Assembly (NCBI RefSeq): GCF_036697405.1
Contig: NZ_JBAHWA010000001.1
Span: 1,054,001 to 1,118,000, forward strand
From: Lysobacter sp036697405
Lineage (GTDB): Bacteria > Pseudomonadota > Gammaproteobacteria > Xanthomonadales > Xanthomonadaceae
Direction of reading: 5' to 3'
Length of the DNA: 64,000 bases
The position numbers were made by a program, and so were the translations under genes. Shown in pieces: positions 1 through 8,637 of the stretch. The notes under the pieces were generated by a model. That model was given only the letters and a program-made list of their open reading frames with translations. It was not told the origin of the DNA and did no database searches. Position 1 is the stretch's first letter; each line of letters begins with the position of its first letter.

Positions 1-3000
1 GCCGGCAGGAACACCAAGGTCAGGATCGTTCCCGCGAACGTGCCGCCGATCAGCGTGTAGGCGAGCGTTCCCCAGAACACCGAATGAGTCAGGGGAATGA
101 AGGCCAGGATCGCCGCCAATGCGGTGAGGATCACCGGCCTGGCGCGTTGCACGGTCGCCTCCACCACGGCTCGGAAGGGATCCAGTCCGGCCTGCGCGTT
201 TTCACGGATCTGCCCGATCAGAATCAGCGTGTTGCGCATCAGGATTCCCGACAGCGCAATCAGGCCGACCAGCGCATTGATGCCGAAGGGCTGCTGGAAC
301 AGGATCAGGGTCGGCACGACGCCGATCAGTCCCAACGGGCTGGTCAGGAAGACCATGACCATGGCGGAGATCGAACGCACCTGCAGGATGATGATGATCA
401 GGGTGACGGCCAGCATGATCGGAAACAGCGGCAGCATGGCCTTGGTCGCCTTGCCCGACTCCTCGATGGAGCCGGCCTGCTCGATGCGGTAGCCGCTGGG
501 CAGCCTGTCGATGATCGGCTGCAGCTGCCGCAGGATCGCAGCGGAGACGTCGGGCGGCTGCAAGTGGTCGGCGATGTCGCCGCGCACGGTGATGGTGGGC
601 ATGCGGTCGCGCCGGCGCATGATGGGTTCCTCCATGCGCATATCCACCCCGCCCACCTGCGACAGCGGGATGCGCTGCCCGTTGGCGCCGGCCAGCGTGA
701 AATCCGCGACCCGGTCCGGATCGAGCCGGATGTCGCCGGATGAGCGCGCGACGACTTGCACGGTACGGATGTCCTCGCGCACCGCGGTGATCGGTATGCC
801 GGTCAGCAGGAACTGCAACTGTTGCGCCACGGCGCTGGAGGTCAGCCCCACCGCCTGCAGCCGATCCTGCTGCAAGGCGAAGTGCAACACGGGCGTGCGC
901 GTGCCCCAATCGGTGTTGACCGTGCGCATCATCGGGCTCGCTTCCATGACCTGCCGCACGTCGGCCGCGATCCCCCGCAGCTTGTCGGGATCCGGACCGA
1001 CCACCCGGTAGGCGACCGGGAACGGCGAATAGGGGCCGAACACCAGCTGGGTGACGCGTACGCGCGCCTTGGGCACCAGGCCATCGGCGATCGCCCTGCG
1101 CAGCCGGTGCTTCAACGCTTCGCGCTCGTCCTGGTCTTCGGTGCGCACGACGATCTTGGCGAACGACGGATCGGGCAGCTCCGGCCCCATGGCCAGGTAG
1201 AAGCGCGGCGCGCCCTGCCCCACATAGGCAGTGACGATCCTGGCTTCCTTCTGCTTGGCCAGCCATACCTCCACCTTCGCGGTGGCGGCGCTGGTCTGGC
1301 CGATGGCGGTGCCGTAGGGCATCTGCACCTCCACGAGCACCTCGGGCCGATCGGAGATCGGGAAGAACTGCTTCTTGACGATGCCCATGCCGAGGATCGA
1401 CAGGACGAATAGGCCTACCACCGAGCCGGCCACCAGCCACTTGCGTGCGATCACGCGTTCGAGCACGCGACGGAAACGGTTGTAGCGCGGCGTATCGTAG
1501 ATGGCGTCGTGGCCGCCCTCGATCTTTTTGAGATCGGGCAGCAGCTTGACGCCCAGGTAAGGCGTGAACACCACCGCGACCACCCACGAGGCGATCAGCG
1601 CGGTGCCGACGATCCAGAACATGTTGCTGGTGTATTCGCCCGCGGTGGACCGGGCGAAGCCGTTGGGCATGAAACCCACCGCCGTCACCAGCGTGCCCGA
1701 CAGCATGGGGGCGGCGGTGTGGCTCCAGGCATAGGCGGAGGCTTTGATGCGGCTATAACCCTCCTCCATCTTCACCACCATCATCTCGATGGCGATGATG
1801 GCGTCGTCCACCAGCAGGCCCAGCGCCAGGATCAGCGAACCCAAGGTGATGCGGTCGAAGTTCTTTCCGGTCGCCGCCATCACCACGAAGACCGCCGCCA
1901 ACGTCAGCGGCACCGCCGCAGCGACCACCACGCCCACGCGCCAGCCCATGCTGATAAAGCTCACCAGCATGACCACCAGCAGCGCGACGAAGAACTTGAC
2001 CATGAACTCGTCGACCGCCGAGCCGATATTGACGGCCTGGTCGGTGACCTTGGTCAGGCTCATGCCCAACGGCAGCCCATCGCCGATCGCATCGACCTCG
2101 TGATCCAGCGCTTTTCCCAGGTCGAGCCCGTTCCAGCCGTCGCGCATGACGACGCCCAGCAGCAAGGCGGGCTCGCCGCCGTTGCGGATCAAAAACGTCG
2201 CGGGGTCTTCATAGCCGCGGCGGACGGTGGCGATGTCCGACAGCTTCAGCGTGCGGCCCTGCGCCACCACGGGCGTGTCGCGAATCTTCTGCAGCCCGTC
2301 GAACGCGCCATCCAGGCGAACCAGCACCTGCGGCCCCTGGGTTTCCACCGACCCCGCCGGGGTCAGGGCATTCTGGCCGTTGAGCGCGGCGAACACGTCC
2401 TGCGGGTCGACACCCAGCGTCGCCAGGCGCTCGTGCGAGAACTCGACATAGATGCGTTCGGGCTGCTCGCCGATGATGTTGACCTTCTTCACACCCGGAA
2501 CGTGCAGCAGCCGCTGGCGCAACGTCTCCGCTTCGCGCGCCAGCAGCCGCTGCGGTTCGCCTTTGGCCTTGAGCGCGAACAAGGCGAAGGTGACATCCGC
2601 GTACTCGTCGTTGACCATCGGCCCGATCACGCCGGCCGGGAGATTGTTCGCCTCGTCGCCGGCTTTCTTGCGGGCCTGGTAGAACTCCTCTTGCACGGCC
2701 GAAGGCGGTGTTTTGTCGAGCAGGGTCAAGGTGGTGAAAGCCAGGCCCGGCCGCGTATAGGTCTCGCTACGGTCGTACCAGCGCAACTCTTGCAGGCGCT
2801 TTTCGATCTTCTCGGCGACCTGGTCCTGCATTTCCTGCGCGGTGGCTCCGGGCCACGCGGTCACGATGGTCATCACCTTGACCGTGAAGGCGGGATCTTC
2901 GGCGCGGCCCAACTGGAAGAACGCGATGAGCCCGGCCAGCGAGATCAGGCAGATCAGGAACAGGGTGACGGCGCGCTCGCGCACGGCGAGCGCCGACAGA

Positions 3001-3020
3001 TTGAAGCGGCTCGCGCTCAC
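1..3020 (-). CDS. RND efflux permease (AcrB-type), partial, C-terminus off window
   Basis: Inner-membrane proton-driven drug exporter that works with the adaptor encoded just upstream and an outer-membrane channel not seen here. About 1006 codons are present; the family is usually 1015-1050 residues, so only the last few dozen lie beyond position 1. The translation starts VSASRFNLSALAVRERAV, followed by the first membrane segment, a large periplasmic loop (WPGATAQEMQDQV), and a central helix with the acidic pair GLLVDDAIIAIE expected for proton relay. The second half repeats the layout and ends at the edge in GGTFAGTILTLVFLPA. The start is GTG at 3020-3018, overlapping the adaptor's TGA as GTGA, which suggests coupled translation. 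The substrate cannot be told from sequence. Confidence 0.95.
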   Translation of the reverse strand, partial: MSASRFNLSALAVRERAVTLFLICLISLAGLIAFFQLGRAEDPAFTVKVMTIVTAWPGATAQEMQDQVAEKIEKRLQELRWYDRSETYTRPGLAFTTLTLLDKTPPSAVQEEFYQARKKAGDEANNLPAGVIGPMVNDEYADVTFALFALKAKGEPQRLLAREAETLRQRLLHVPGVKKVNIIGEQPERIYVEFSHERLATLGVDPQDVFAALNGQNALTPAGSVETQGPQVLVRLDGAFDGLQKIRDTPVVAQGRTLKLSDIATVRRGYEDPATFLIRNGGEPALLLGVVMRDGWNGLDLGKALDHEVDAIGDGLPLGMSLTKVTDQAVNIGSAVDEFMVKFFVALLVVMLVSFISMGWRVGVVVAAAVPLTLAAVFVVMAATGKNFDRITLGSLILALGLLVDDAIIAIEMMVVKMEEGYSRIKASAYAWSHTAAPMLSGTLVTAVGFMPNGFARSTAGEYTSNMFWIVGTALIASWVVAVVFTPYLGVKLLPDLKKIEGGHDAIYDTPRYNRFRRVLERVIARKWLVAGSVVGLFVLSILGMGIVKKQFFPISDRPEVLVEVQMPYGTAIGQTSAATAKVEVWLAKQKEARIVTAYVGQGAPRFYLAMGPELPDPSFAKIVVRTEDQDEREALKHRLRRAIADGLVPKARVRVTQLVFGPYSPFPVAYRVVGPDPDKLRGIAADVRQVMEASPMMRTVNTDWGTRTPVLHFALQQDRLQAVGLTSSAVAQQLQFLLTGIPITAVREDIRTVQVVARSSGDIRLDPDRVADFTLAGANGQRIPLSQVGGVDMRMEEPIMRRRDRMPTITVRGDIADHLQPPDVSAAILRQLQPIIDRLPSGYRIEQAGSIEESGKATKAMLPLFPIMLAVTLIIIILQVRSISAMVMVFLTSPLGLIGVVPTLILFQQPFGINALVGLIALSGILMRNTLILIGQIRENAQAGLDPFRAVVEATVQRARPVILTALAAILAFIPLTHSVFWGTLAYTLIGGTFAGTILTLVFLP

Positions 3021-4126
3021 GGCCCGGCTCCCGCGGCCGCGGCGGCGGGCCGTCCGGCGATCCGGACCGGCTGGCCCTCACGCAGCAGATGGGCCCCCAG
3101 CGCGACGATGCGTTCGCCTTGCTTGAGCCGGCCGGCGACGCGCGCGCTTTCATCGCTCACGCGCAGGACCGTGACCGGTCGCCAGGCCACCTTGGCCGGG
3201 TTGCCGCTGACGACCCACACGCCCGGCCCCTTGCCCGCATCGAACAAGGCGCCGACCGGCACCTGCAGGCCGTCGTGTCCGCCGGAATGCCCATCCGCAA
3301 TCTGGACGGTGACCGTGGCGCCCAACGGCGCGTTGGCCAGCTCCCCTTCGAGCACGTATCGCGCCTCGAAGGTGCGGGTCAGCGGGTCGGCGGCGTCCGA
3401 CAGCTGCCGGAGTCGCGTCGGTACGGTGATGCCGTCCTTGCCGAAGAGCGCGGCCTGCCCGGCGGACCCGACCGCAGGGCGCAGGGTCTCCGGCAACTGG
3501 ATGCGGGCCTCGCGGGGGCCGGCGTGCGCAACGCGCACCACGGCCTGCCCGGCGCCGACGACCTGCCCGGGTTCGGCCAGCGTTTCCATGACGACGCCGT
3601 CGCCGTCGGCCACCAGCTCCGCATAGCGGCTGGCGTTGCGAGCGACCTCGGCCTGGGCCTCGGCGGCGCGGAGCCGCGCCTTGGCCGCGTCCGCCGCGGC
3701 CTTGGCCTGCTCGTAGGCCGAGGCCGATACGGCACCGGTTCCCAGCAGGTTGCGGTAGCGGACTTCCTCTTGCGCCGTCTGCTGCGCCTGCGCCCGCGCG
3801 GCGGCCGCGGCTTGCTGCTGCGCATTCACCGCGAGCCTGAGATCGACCGGGTCGATGCGCATGAGCGGCTGACCGCGCCTGACCGTTTGCCCCGCATCCA
3901 CAAGCCGTTCCAGCACCTTGCCGGAGACGCGGAAGCCCAGATCGCTCTGTACCCGGGCGGCTACGGTCCCGGTGAAGGACCGCGATGCGGCATCCGCCCC
4001 TTGAACGACGGCCACGCGCACCAGCGGTGCCCGGGTACGCGGATCGGACGCAGCGGTATCGCCGCAGGCGACAAGCACAAACGGCAATGCACAAAGGACC
4101 GCGGATAAAACGAGGCGCCGGAGCAT
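3017..4126 (-). CDS. RND efflux periplasmic adaptor (membrane fusion protein), lipoprotein
   Basis: A 369-residue HlyD/AcrA-type adaptor linking the RND pump to its outer-membrane channel. The N-terminus is a lipoprotein signal with lipobox LVAC at residues 18-21, so the protein should be anchored in the inner membrane and face the periplasm. A biotinyl-lipoyl half-motif (LGFRVSGKVLERLVDAGQTV) is followed by an Ala/Gln-rich coiled-coil hairpin at about residues 95-170, the second lipoyl half (ADGDGVVMETLAEPGQVV), then beta-barrel and membrane-proximal domains. It is first in the operon, overlaps the permease by 4 bp and lies 82 bp downstream of the tetR gene. A palindromic candidate operator sits in that gap, so repression by the TetR protein is likely. 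Confidence 0.93.
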   Translation of the reverse strand: MLRRLVLSAVLCALPFVLVACGDTAASDPRTRAPLVRVAVVQGADAASRSFTGTVAARVQSDLGFRVSGKVLERLVDAGQTVRRGQPLMRIDPVDLRLAVNAQQQAAAAARAQAQQTAQEEVRYRNLLGTGAVSASAYEQAKAAADAAKARLRAAEAQAEVARNASRYAELVADGDGVVMETLAEPGQVVGAGQAVVRVAHAGPREARIQLPETLRPAVGSAGQAALFGKDGITVPTRLRQLSDAADPLTRTFEARYVLEGELANAPLGATVTVQIADGHSGGHDGLQVPVGALFDAGKGPGVWVVSGNPAKVAWRPVTVLRVSDESARVAGRLKQGERIVALGAHLLREGQPVRIAGRPAAAAAGAGP

Positions 4127-4171
4127 GTGAGTCCCACAGACGAGCTGATCTGGGACCGGATCATGGTACTT

Positions 4172-4195
4172 GTGACTAATTTAGTCAATAGTCAC
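4172..4195. promoter_or_regulatory. Candidate TetR operator upstream of the efflux operon
   Basis: A 24-bp site with outer arms GTGAC and GTCAC. It contains a perfect inner palindrome, TGACTAA-T-TTAGTCA, at 4173-4187. It lies 46 bp upstream of the adaptor ATG, between tetR and the efflux genes. A second site with the same arms and 14-bp spacing lies upstream of tetR at 4865-4888, which is why this is read as an operator rather than chance symmetry. Binding is inferred. Confidence 0.65.
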
Positions 4196-4208
4196 TACGG
4201 CTCGTTCA

Positions 4209-4826
4209 TCAGGGAGACAGGCTGCGCAGGATGAGGCCAGACAGCCGGGCCGGCGCTTCGTCGGTGTAGTCCAGGCTGTGCTGCAGCAGCAGCGGGTTCA
4301 GATAGGGCCGCATGACCAGATAGATCGCCGCCGTGGCTTCATCCAGCGGGGTCTTGCGTTCGAAGTCGCCGTTCTGCCGGCCTTCCTGGACGATGTCCTG
4401 AAGCAATGCCTGGATGCTCGCTTCATAGGCGGAAGCCGCCTGCCAACGTTCGCTGGCCGCCGAGGCCGCGATTTCGTAGAGCTTGCGATCCTGGAAGAGC
4501 AGACGCAGGCTGGCCTCGACGATCGCCTTGAACATCCGCCGCAGCTTCTCCGGCGGCCGGTCGGCTTCTTCGATGGCAGCCCTCACCTCGGCCTCGATCT
4601 GGCGCAGGCAGTTGGCGCAGATCATCTCGCCGATCGCCTGCTTGGACTCGAAGAACTTGTAGATATAGGCCTTGGAGAAGCCCACCGCCCTCGCCAGGTC
4701 GGAAACGGTCGTCTTCTCGTAGCCGTACCGGCTGAAATGCTCGGTCGCTGCCGCGACGATCTGATCCCGCACGTCGTGGTCGGCCGGGCCGCGCGCCGAA
4801 ACTGAATAAGGGGCTGATGTGTTCAT
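4209..4826 (-). CDS. TetR/AcrR-family transcriptional regulator
   Basis: A 205-residue TetR-type repressor. The N-terminal helix-turn-helix spans about residues 20-66, with the typical YGYEKTTVSDLARAVGFSKA followed by YIYKFFESKQ. The C-terminal helical ligand and dimerisation domain is variable, as usual. It is co-oriented with and directly upstream of the adaptor-permease pair, so local repression of that pump and probably of itself is the simplest reading; two matching palindromic sites flank the gene. The ATG at 4826 is preceded by TTAGGA. Confidence 0.92.
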   Translation of the reverse strand: MNTSAPYSVSARGPADHDVRDQIVAAATEHFSRYGYEKTTVSDLARAVGFSKAYIYKFFESKQAIGEMICANCLRQIEAEVRAAIEEADRPPEKLRRMFKAIVEASLRLLFQDRKLYEIAASAASERWQAASAYEASIQALLQDIVQEGRQNGDFERKTPLDEATAAIYLVMRPYLNPLLLQHSLDYTDEAPARLSGLILRSLSP

Positions 4827-4864
4827 GTCCTAAGCCTACCGCTTGGCCTGTGAACAGACAACAA

Positions 4865-4888
4865 GTGACCAATACGTAATATCGTCAC
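4865..4888. promoter_or_regulatory. Candidate TetR operator upstream of tetR
   Basis: A 24-bp site with arms GTGAC (4865-4869) and GTCAC (4884-4888), the same arms and spacing as the site at 4172-4195. It begins 38 bp upstream of the tetR ATG, suitable for autorepression. Its interior is less symmetric than the downstream site, so it may be the weaker one. Confidence 0.55.
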
Positions 4889-5051
4889 ACCATGCGGCAG
4901 CTCGATGCCGAACAGCATGCAGAGCCACAGAGCCGCAGCGGATGTCTCCGATCGATTGTGCTGACCGGACTCGATACGCATAAAGTCAGCGAAAATCGAA
5001 TCCTGCCTTAGCAAGCCCGAGCCATTCAGGTGCGGTACGCCGGAGAACCTA

Positions 5052-5726
5052 GTGCGAATCGCCGTACCTCTCCTCCTCGTTCTTGGGCTAGTCGCTGGCG
5101 CCTCGGATGACGAAACATACGTGTTCGTCGGGAAAGCCCTGACCGTCTCCCACGACAAACTCGAGTTTGATCGCAACGAAGTGTTTAACTCGATCGGGTT
5201 CGTGGCGGATCCGGCGGTACTCGCCAAGCTCGACGAACTGAAAGCGGGCGACGAAGTACGCGCCGTCTTCGGGAGCACGCCCAACCCTGACGGGCGCGGG
5301 CGCATCAACAAGCTACTCTCGATCCGCCGCTGCGAGAAGATCGACGCGCAGTGTGCCGCCGAACTCAAGGCTCAGGACGCGATGTTTGCAGAAGAAGCAA
5401 AAGTTCGCGCGCTCTTCGAGGCCAAAACGGCGCAATGCAAACTTAAGATGGAGCAAACCCTGCTCAAGGACGCTCGGTACATACCAGGGACCACAAGGAT
5501 TCCAGAAATTCAGGCGCAAGCGAATTTTCGCTGGTTCGATAGGCTGACAGGCAAGCGCAAGAAATGCGCGGCCGCCGTCGTGGCCGACCACCGGAAGGCA
5601 GTTCATAAAGCCTGCGAGCTTCACCATTGCGGCGATCAGATTTGGGGCGGCTGTTGGCACATCGTCGGGCCTTCAGTTTCAGACGCCCTCATTGAGCGGG
5701 CCTATGCTGTTTGCAAAGACCAGTGA
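5052..5726 (+). CDS. Hypothetical secreted protein
   Basis: 224 residues starting at GTG, with GGAG seven bases upstream. The first 17 or so residues (RIAVPLLLVLGLVAGAS) look like a signal peptide, so export to the periplasm is likely. The N-terminal part (about 20-95) reads like a small beta domain with the segment GSTPNPDGRGRINKLLSIRR. The rest is helical and charged, with seven cysteines in the mature part (CEKIDAQC, CKLK, CAAA, CELHHC, CWH, CKDQ) that could form disulfides. No family was recognised. Flanking DNA is locally less GC-rich than the core genes, suggesting accessory origin. Confidence 0.75.
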   Translation: MRIAVPLLLVLGLVAGASDDETYVFVGKALTVSHDKLEFDRNEVFNSIGFVADPAVLAKLDELKAGDEVRAVFGSTPNPDGRGRINKLLSIRRCEKIDAQCAAELKAQDAMFAEEAKVRALFEAKTAQCKLKMEQTLLKDARYIPGTTRIPEIQAQANFRWFDRLTGKRKKCAAAVVADHRKAVHKACELHHCGDQIWGGCWHIVGPSVSDALIERAYAVCKDQ

Positions 5727-5809
5727 GGGCTTTGGCCTGTCCATACCATGCCGGCACTCACCCGGCGTTGGCGCAGACGGGCGCTGACTTGACTACACTC
5801 GCCACGAGT

Positions 5810-6184
5810 TCAGTTGAACACGCTGTAAGTTTTGTGCGACCAAGCACTGCAAGCAGCCTCGGTAATCGCAGGGCCCCAGCCTTGTCCGTCTGCGGAATGC
5901 AGATCAGCAGCCACCGCAACGACCCGAGCCGGCTCCAAACCGGCCAGCTCCGCCGCCCTCCTCAGTTGGGCGTTGACCTGTTCGGGCGTCCAAGCGGCAT
6001 GCATCTGGGTAGCCGTCACCTCCCTGGCCGCGCATAGCAACTCGTTCAGACCGGACACGGCGTCCAACGGCGGCGGCAACGCGTCGCCCAATCCCGTGAT
6101 CACCAGTGCAGCGCTCTGCGCGTCCCAGTCAACCACCGACTCTGCTGTGGCGGCCCTCTCCAAATGCCGGCAGAAGGCCTCCAC
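5810..6184 (-). CDS. Hypothetical protein, start uncertain
   Basis: 124 residues from a GTG with no clear ribosome site. The frame stays open upstream for about 35 more protein-like codons (reading WVAAQCVRHFCRARDLSHPD) back to a TAG, but that stretch has no ATG, GTG or TTG. The true start may be a CTG, or the 5' end may be lost. The product is Ala/Leu-rich, without signal peptide or membrane segment, and probably a helical cytoplasmic protein (ELLCAAREVTATQMHAAW, VNAQLRRAAELAGLEPARVV). No family recognised. It is convergent with the upstream secreted protein, 83 bp away. It could be the 3' remnant of a larger gene. Confidence 0.5.
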   Translation of the reverse strand: MEAFCRHLERAATAESVVDWDAQSAALVITGLGDALPPPLDAVSGLNELLCAAREVTATQMHAAWTPEQVNAQLRRAAELAGLEPARVVAVAADLHSADGQGWGPAITEAACSAWSHKTYSVFN

Positions 6185-6340
6185 ATCGGGATGCGACAGG
6201 TCGCGCGCGCGGCAGAAATGTCGTACGCATTGCGCGGCGACCCAGGAGGCTGCGCGTATGGAGGACGGAGACTGACCGACAAGTTTGTGCCTCTAGGGAC
6301 CGACCGGTCTGGCTCGCATAATTCCACAGCGCGACCGTAC

Positions 6341-6664
6341 TCAGCTGATCACTTGAAAAGGTGGATGTCCCGGCCTTCGTCGGCAGCGGTCACCAATCAA
6401 GTGACCTGCCCCCCTATCAACCCCCATCTCTAGCGCTGGAATTCGAGGAATGTGGCAATGACCGCAAACCGACAACTGCCGCCTTCCACGCACCAACAGC
6501 CAAAAAATCAGCAGAATCAGAAGAGGAATTGCCGGCCAATCGTAGACTCCATTTCCGACCGCAACACTATAGATGGCCAACATCAGAATAAGGCTTGCAA
6601 CAAGCACTACCATGAGAGCAGAGATACGTATCGAGACCAGTACGAATCGACGGTAAATGTGCAT
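6341..6664 (-). CDS. Small hypothetical membrane protein (two helices)
   Basis: 107 residues from ATG 6664; a longer start at GTG 6721 is possible. Two hydrophobic segments are clear: ISALMVVLVASLILMLAIYS, and WPAIPLLILLIFWLLV followed by a positively charged stop-transfer (RGRRQ). The C-terminal tail is soluble, with CGHC and CRRR. Codon use is much less GC-biased than in the core genes, and the whole 6.3-7.3 kb stretch is visibly AT-richer, which suggests horizontal acquisition. Function unknown; no strong Shine-Dalgarno. Confidence 0.5.
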   Translation of the reverse strand: MHIYRRFVLVSIRISALMVVLVASLILMLAIYSVAVGNGVYDWPAIPLLILLIFWLLVRGRRQLSVCGHCHIPRIPALEMGVDRGAGHLIGDRCRRRPGHPPFQVIS

Positions 6665-6799
6665 TGGGAGCCTGCTGATTTCCCGGCAAACAGATGGAGC
6701 AAAACATAATAACGGGAGCACCGCCCCTCAATAGCCGTCCTCTGGGCCGGCGTTTTTACACCGACCACACCAAAAAATCAGAAGCCGCAGAAATTCTAA

Positions 6800-7072
6800 C
6801 TATCGACCTGCGGCAAAGGCGACTATCGCCATGCCAATGAGTTGACTTGTCACCACCAAGGCTACTGGCCGTTGACGAATAAGCGCCGCCGCTATCCCTC
6901 CCGAGATCAGCGCCGCCAAGAAAGCCAAGCCGACTATTATAAGAATTAGCTCCAGATCAAGCTTTCCAACGGCCCTCATCGCCAGATTGTAAAATGATAA
7001 AGTCAGCCAGGTTATTCCAGCAGCACTTATCATGCGAGAAATATAACCTTTAGTACTTGCCTGCTGGTCCAT
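6800..7072 (-). CDS. Small hypothetical membrane protein (three helices)
   Basis: 90 residues. GGGAG eight bases before the ATG makes this start convincing. There are three hydrophobic stretches: about residues 13-32, 40-64 (LELILIIVGLAFLAALISGG) and 71-88 (VALVVTSQLIGMAIVAFAAG). The N-terminus is polar (MDQQASTKGY). GC content is well below the window average. It sits next to another small membrane protein on the same strand and may share its transcript. No family recognised; very small membrane proteins in such islets are sometimes immunity or holin-like, but nothing here shows that. Confidence 0.65.
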   Translation of the reverse strand: MDQQASTKGYISRMISAAGITWLTLSFYNLAMRAVGKLDLELILIIVGLAFLAALISGGIAAALIRQRPVALVVTSQLIGMAIVAFAAGR

Positions 7073-7128
7073 GCAACATCTCCCTTCGAAAGTTGAACCA
7101 ATTGCTCCTACCTTCGCTTATAGCATTG

Positions 7129-7293
7129 TCAATGCATCACATTCGGAAGATCATATAGCTTGCGCATCTGAGAATACTTTAGATAAACGTAACTAAGATA
7201 CCTAAGCGCTTCCGAATACGAGATGTTTCGCCGTCTGAATTTCATATCCTCATAGTCTTTGAGCAACTTGGCATCAAGCAACGCGCACTCCAA
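7129..7293 (-). CDS. Possible small CDS or 3' gene remnant
   Basis: 54 codons from a TTG, ending in TGA. The translation is strongly protein-like and basic/aromatic: LLKDYEDMKFRRRNISYSEA, then LRYLSYVYLKYSQMRKLYD. The frame stays open about 16 more codons upstream to a TAG beside the GGGGTCAGAG motif. The lack of ATG or GTG and the AT-rich codons suggest the C-terminal stump of an acquired gene. No family recognised. Confidence 0.35.
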   Translation of the reverse strand: MECALLDAKLLKDYEDMKFRRRNISYSEALRYLSYVYLKYSQMRKLYDLPNVMH

Positions 7294-7318
7294 ATGGTCT
7301 CTTGCGGGGCGCTTTGCG

Positions 7319-7346
7319 CAACAGGGGTCAGAGAACTAATTTCTAC
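7319..7346. repeat. GGGGTCAGAG-type motif, possible RAYT/REP-associated remnant
   Basis: The sequence AACAGGGGTCAGAGAACTAA resembles motifs commonly found beside REP-associated tyrosine transposases in gammaproteobacteria (recollection of the family, not checked). No transposase frame is present, so at most this is a boundary scar. It coincides with the switch from AT-richer islet DNA to normal high-GC sequence. Confidence 0.3.
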
Positions 7347-7455
7347 AAACGCAGCACGGTGATCGGCGAAAGAGGTGACACCCCTTCCGTTGAAGGCCGC
7401 CACCTGCCAGAAAGGCACCCCGGCCCCTGTTTCGCTCCCGAGGTGAAACCAGGAC

Positions 7456-8361
7456 TCAGGGCCCCACTCTGCCGCCGTTCTCGTCCAGAAACCCGTCGAT
7501 CATCGGCACAAGCCAATCGACGCGCGCCGTTACCTGCATGTGATCGGTCCCTGGAAGCACGGCGAGCTGCGCCTTCTGCAGAAGCCGGAACGTGTCCACG
7601 GCGTGTTCGGGCCGTATCACGTCGGCGTCGCCGACCACTACCAGCATGGGCACAGCGATGCCGCGAATCGCCTCGGTCGGGATGTCCTTGAAGTCACGCA
7701 TCCGCTGGGCGGCCTTGTCGTGGAACAGGCGCAGATTTTCCGGGTGCGGCGCTACTTTCAGGTACTCCTCCTGCAATTCCTTCGGCATGTTTTCCAACTT
7801 GGCATTGTCCATGGCCTGCCATAGCCACGGATACGCGCCATCGCGCGTCAGCAGCGCCGACGCGAGTACGAGCTTGCGCACGACCTCCGGGTGCCTGATC
7901 GCCACTTGCACCGCGATAGTGCCGCCGTTGCTGAAACCAAAGAGATCCGCCTTTTCGATCTTCAGGTAGTTCAACAAAGCCGCGGTGTCGTCGGCCGACT
8001 GCTCGAAGCTGAAGGCTCGCTCGACGATGTCGGCCGTGTGCCCATAGCCCTGCTGCTCGAATGCGATGACCTGACGGTGGCGGGAGAGCTTCGGCAGTAT
8101 CTGGCCGAAGCTGGTGCCGATGGTGTCGCCACCGCCGTGCAGCAGCACCAGCGGCGGTTGCGCGGGGTTCGCGACGCCGTGGATCTCGAAGTAGATCCTG
8201 AGGCCGTTGACTGGGGCGTAGCCGGTTTGCACGGCCTGTCTGCTCTGGGTCATTGCGGGGTTCTCGTCATTGTGTGTCGCCGCCGGCGCGGCGGTGCTCA
8301 AGGTCAAGATGGCGGCTGTTGCGGTGAACTGAAGCATTTGCCTGATGACGCCCTTGCTCAT
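7456..8361 (-). CDS. Exported alpha/beta-fold hydrolase
   Basis: 301 residues. An N-terminal signal peptide (residues 1-28, ending APAAT) predicts export. The alpha/beta hydrolase fold is clear: the oxyanion loop LVLLHGGGDT at about 71-80, nucleophile elbow GFSNGG with Ser144, the acid in VVVGDAD (Asp245 or Asp247) and the histidine in GTDHM (His274). The sequence is of the proline iminopeptidase/haloperoxidase/esterase type; the substrate cannot be assigned. It is a single gene with GAGG eight bases before its ATG, next to unrelated accessory genes. Confidence 0.88.
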   Translation of the reverse strand: MSKGVIRQMLQFTATAAILTLSTAAPAATHNDENPAMTQSRQAVQTGYAPVNGLRIYFEIHGVANPAQPPLVLLHGGGDTIGTSFGQILPKLSRHRQVIAFEQQGYGHTADIVERAFSFEQSADDTAALLNYLKIEKADLFGFSNGGTIAVQVAIRHPEVVRKLVLASALLTRDGAYPWLWQAMDNAKLENMPKELQEEYLKVAPHPENLRLFHDKAAQRMRDFKDIPTEAIRGIAVPMLVVVGDADVIRPEHAVDTFRLLQKAQLAVLPGTDHMQVTARVDWLVPMIDGFLDENGGRVGP

Positions 8362-8637
8362 TGCCCTTGCCCTCTACTGAGGGAGCGACGCCCCGGCCGA
8401 CTTTGACCGGTTAGCTGCCGTCCCTCCAACAAGGACGAATGAGCGACTCAGGAATCGACAAGCTCCGCTGAGGAGTCGAGCGATAGGTCGACAGACGCTG
8501 GGACACTGCGCTCCGCGATCATGACTCCGGATAGAACAGCCGCCCCCAATCTCCAACACGCGAGAGACTGCACCGCCTTGGCCGATGCCCCGAAGTCGCT
8601 GCGTTGGCCCTAAGTGCCGCAACTACAGGAGGTAGTC
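8362..8637. other. Intergenic region between divergent hydrolase and AbfB genes
   Basis: 276 bp between two genes transcribed away from each other, so it must hold both promoters. No convincing promoter hexamers, operator or small gene was seen. The open frames across it are Arg/Ser-rich and look like chance. Confidence 0.5.
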
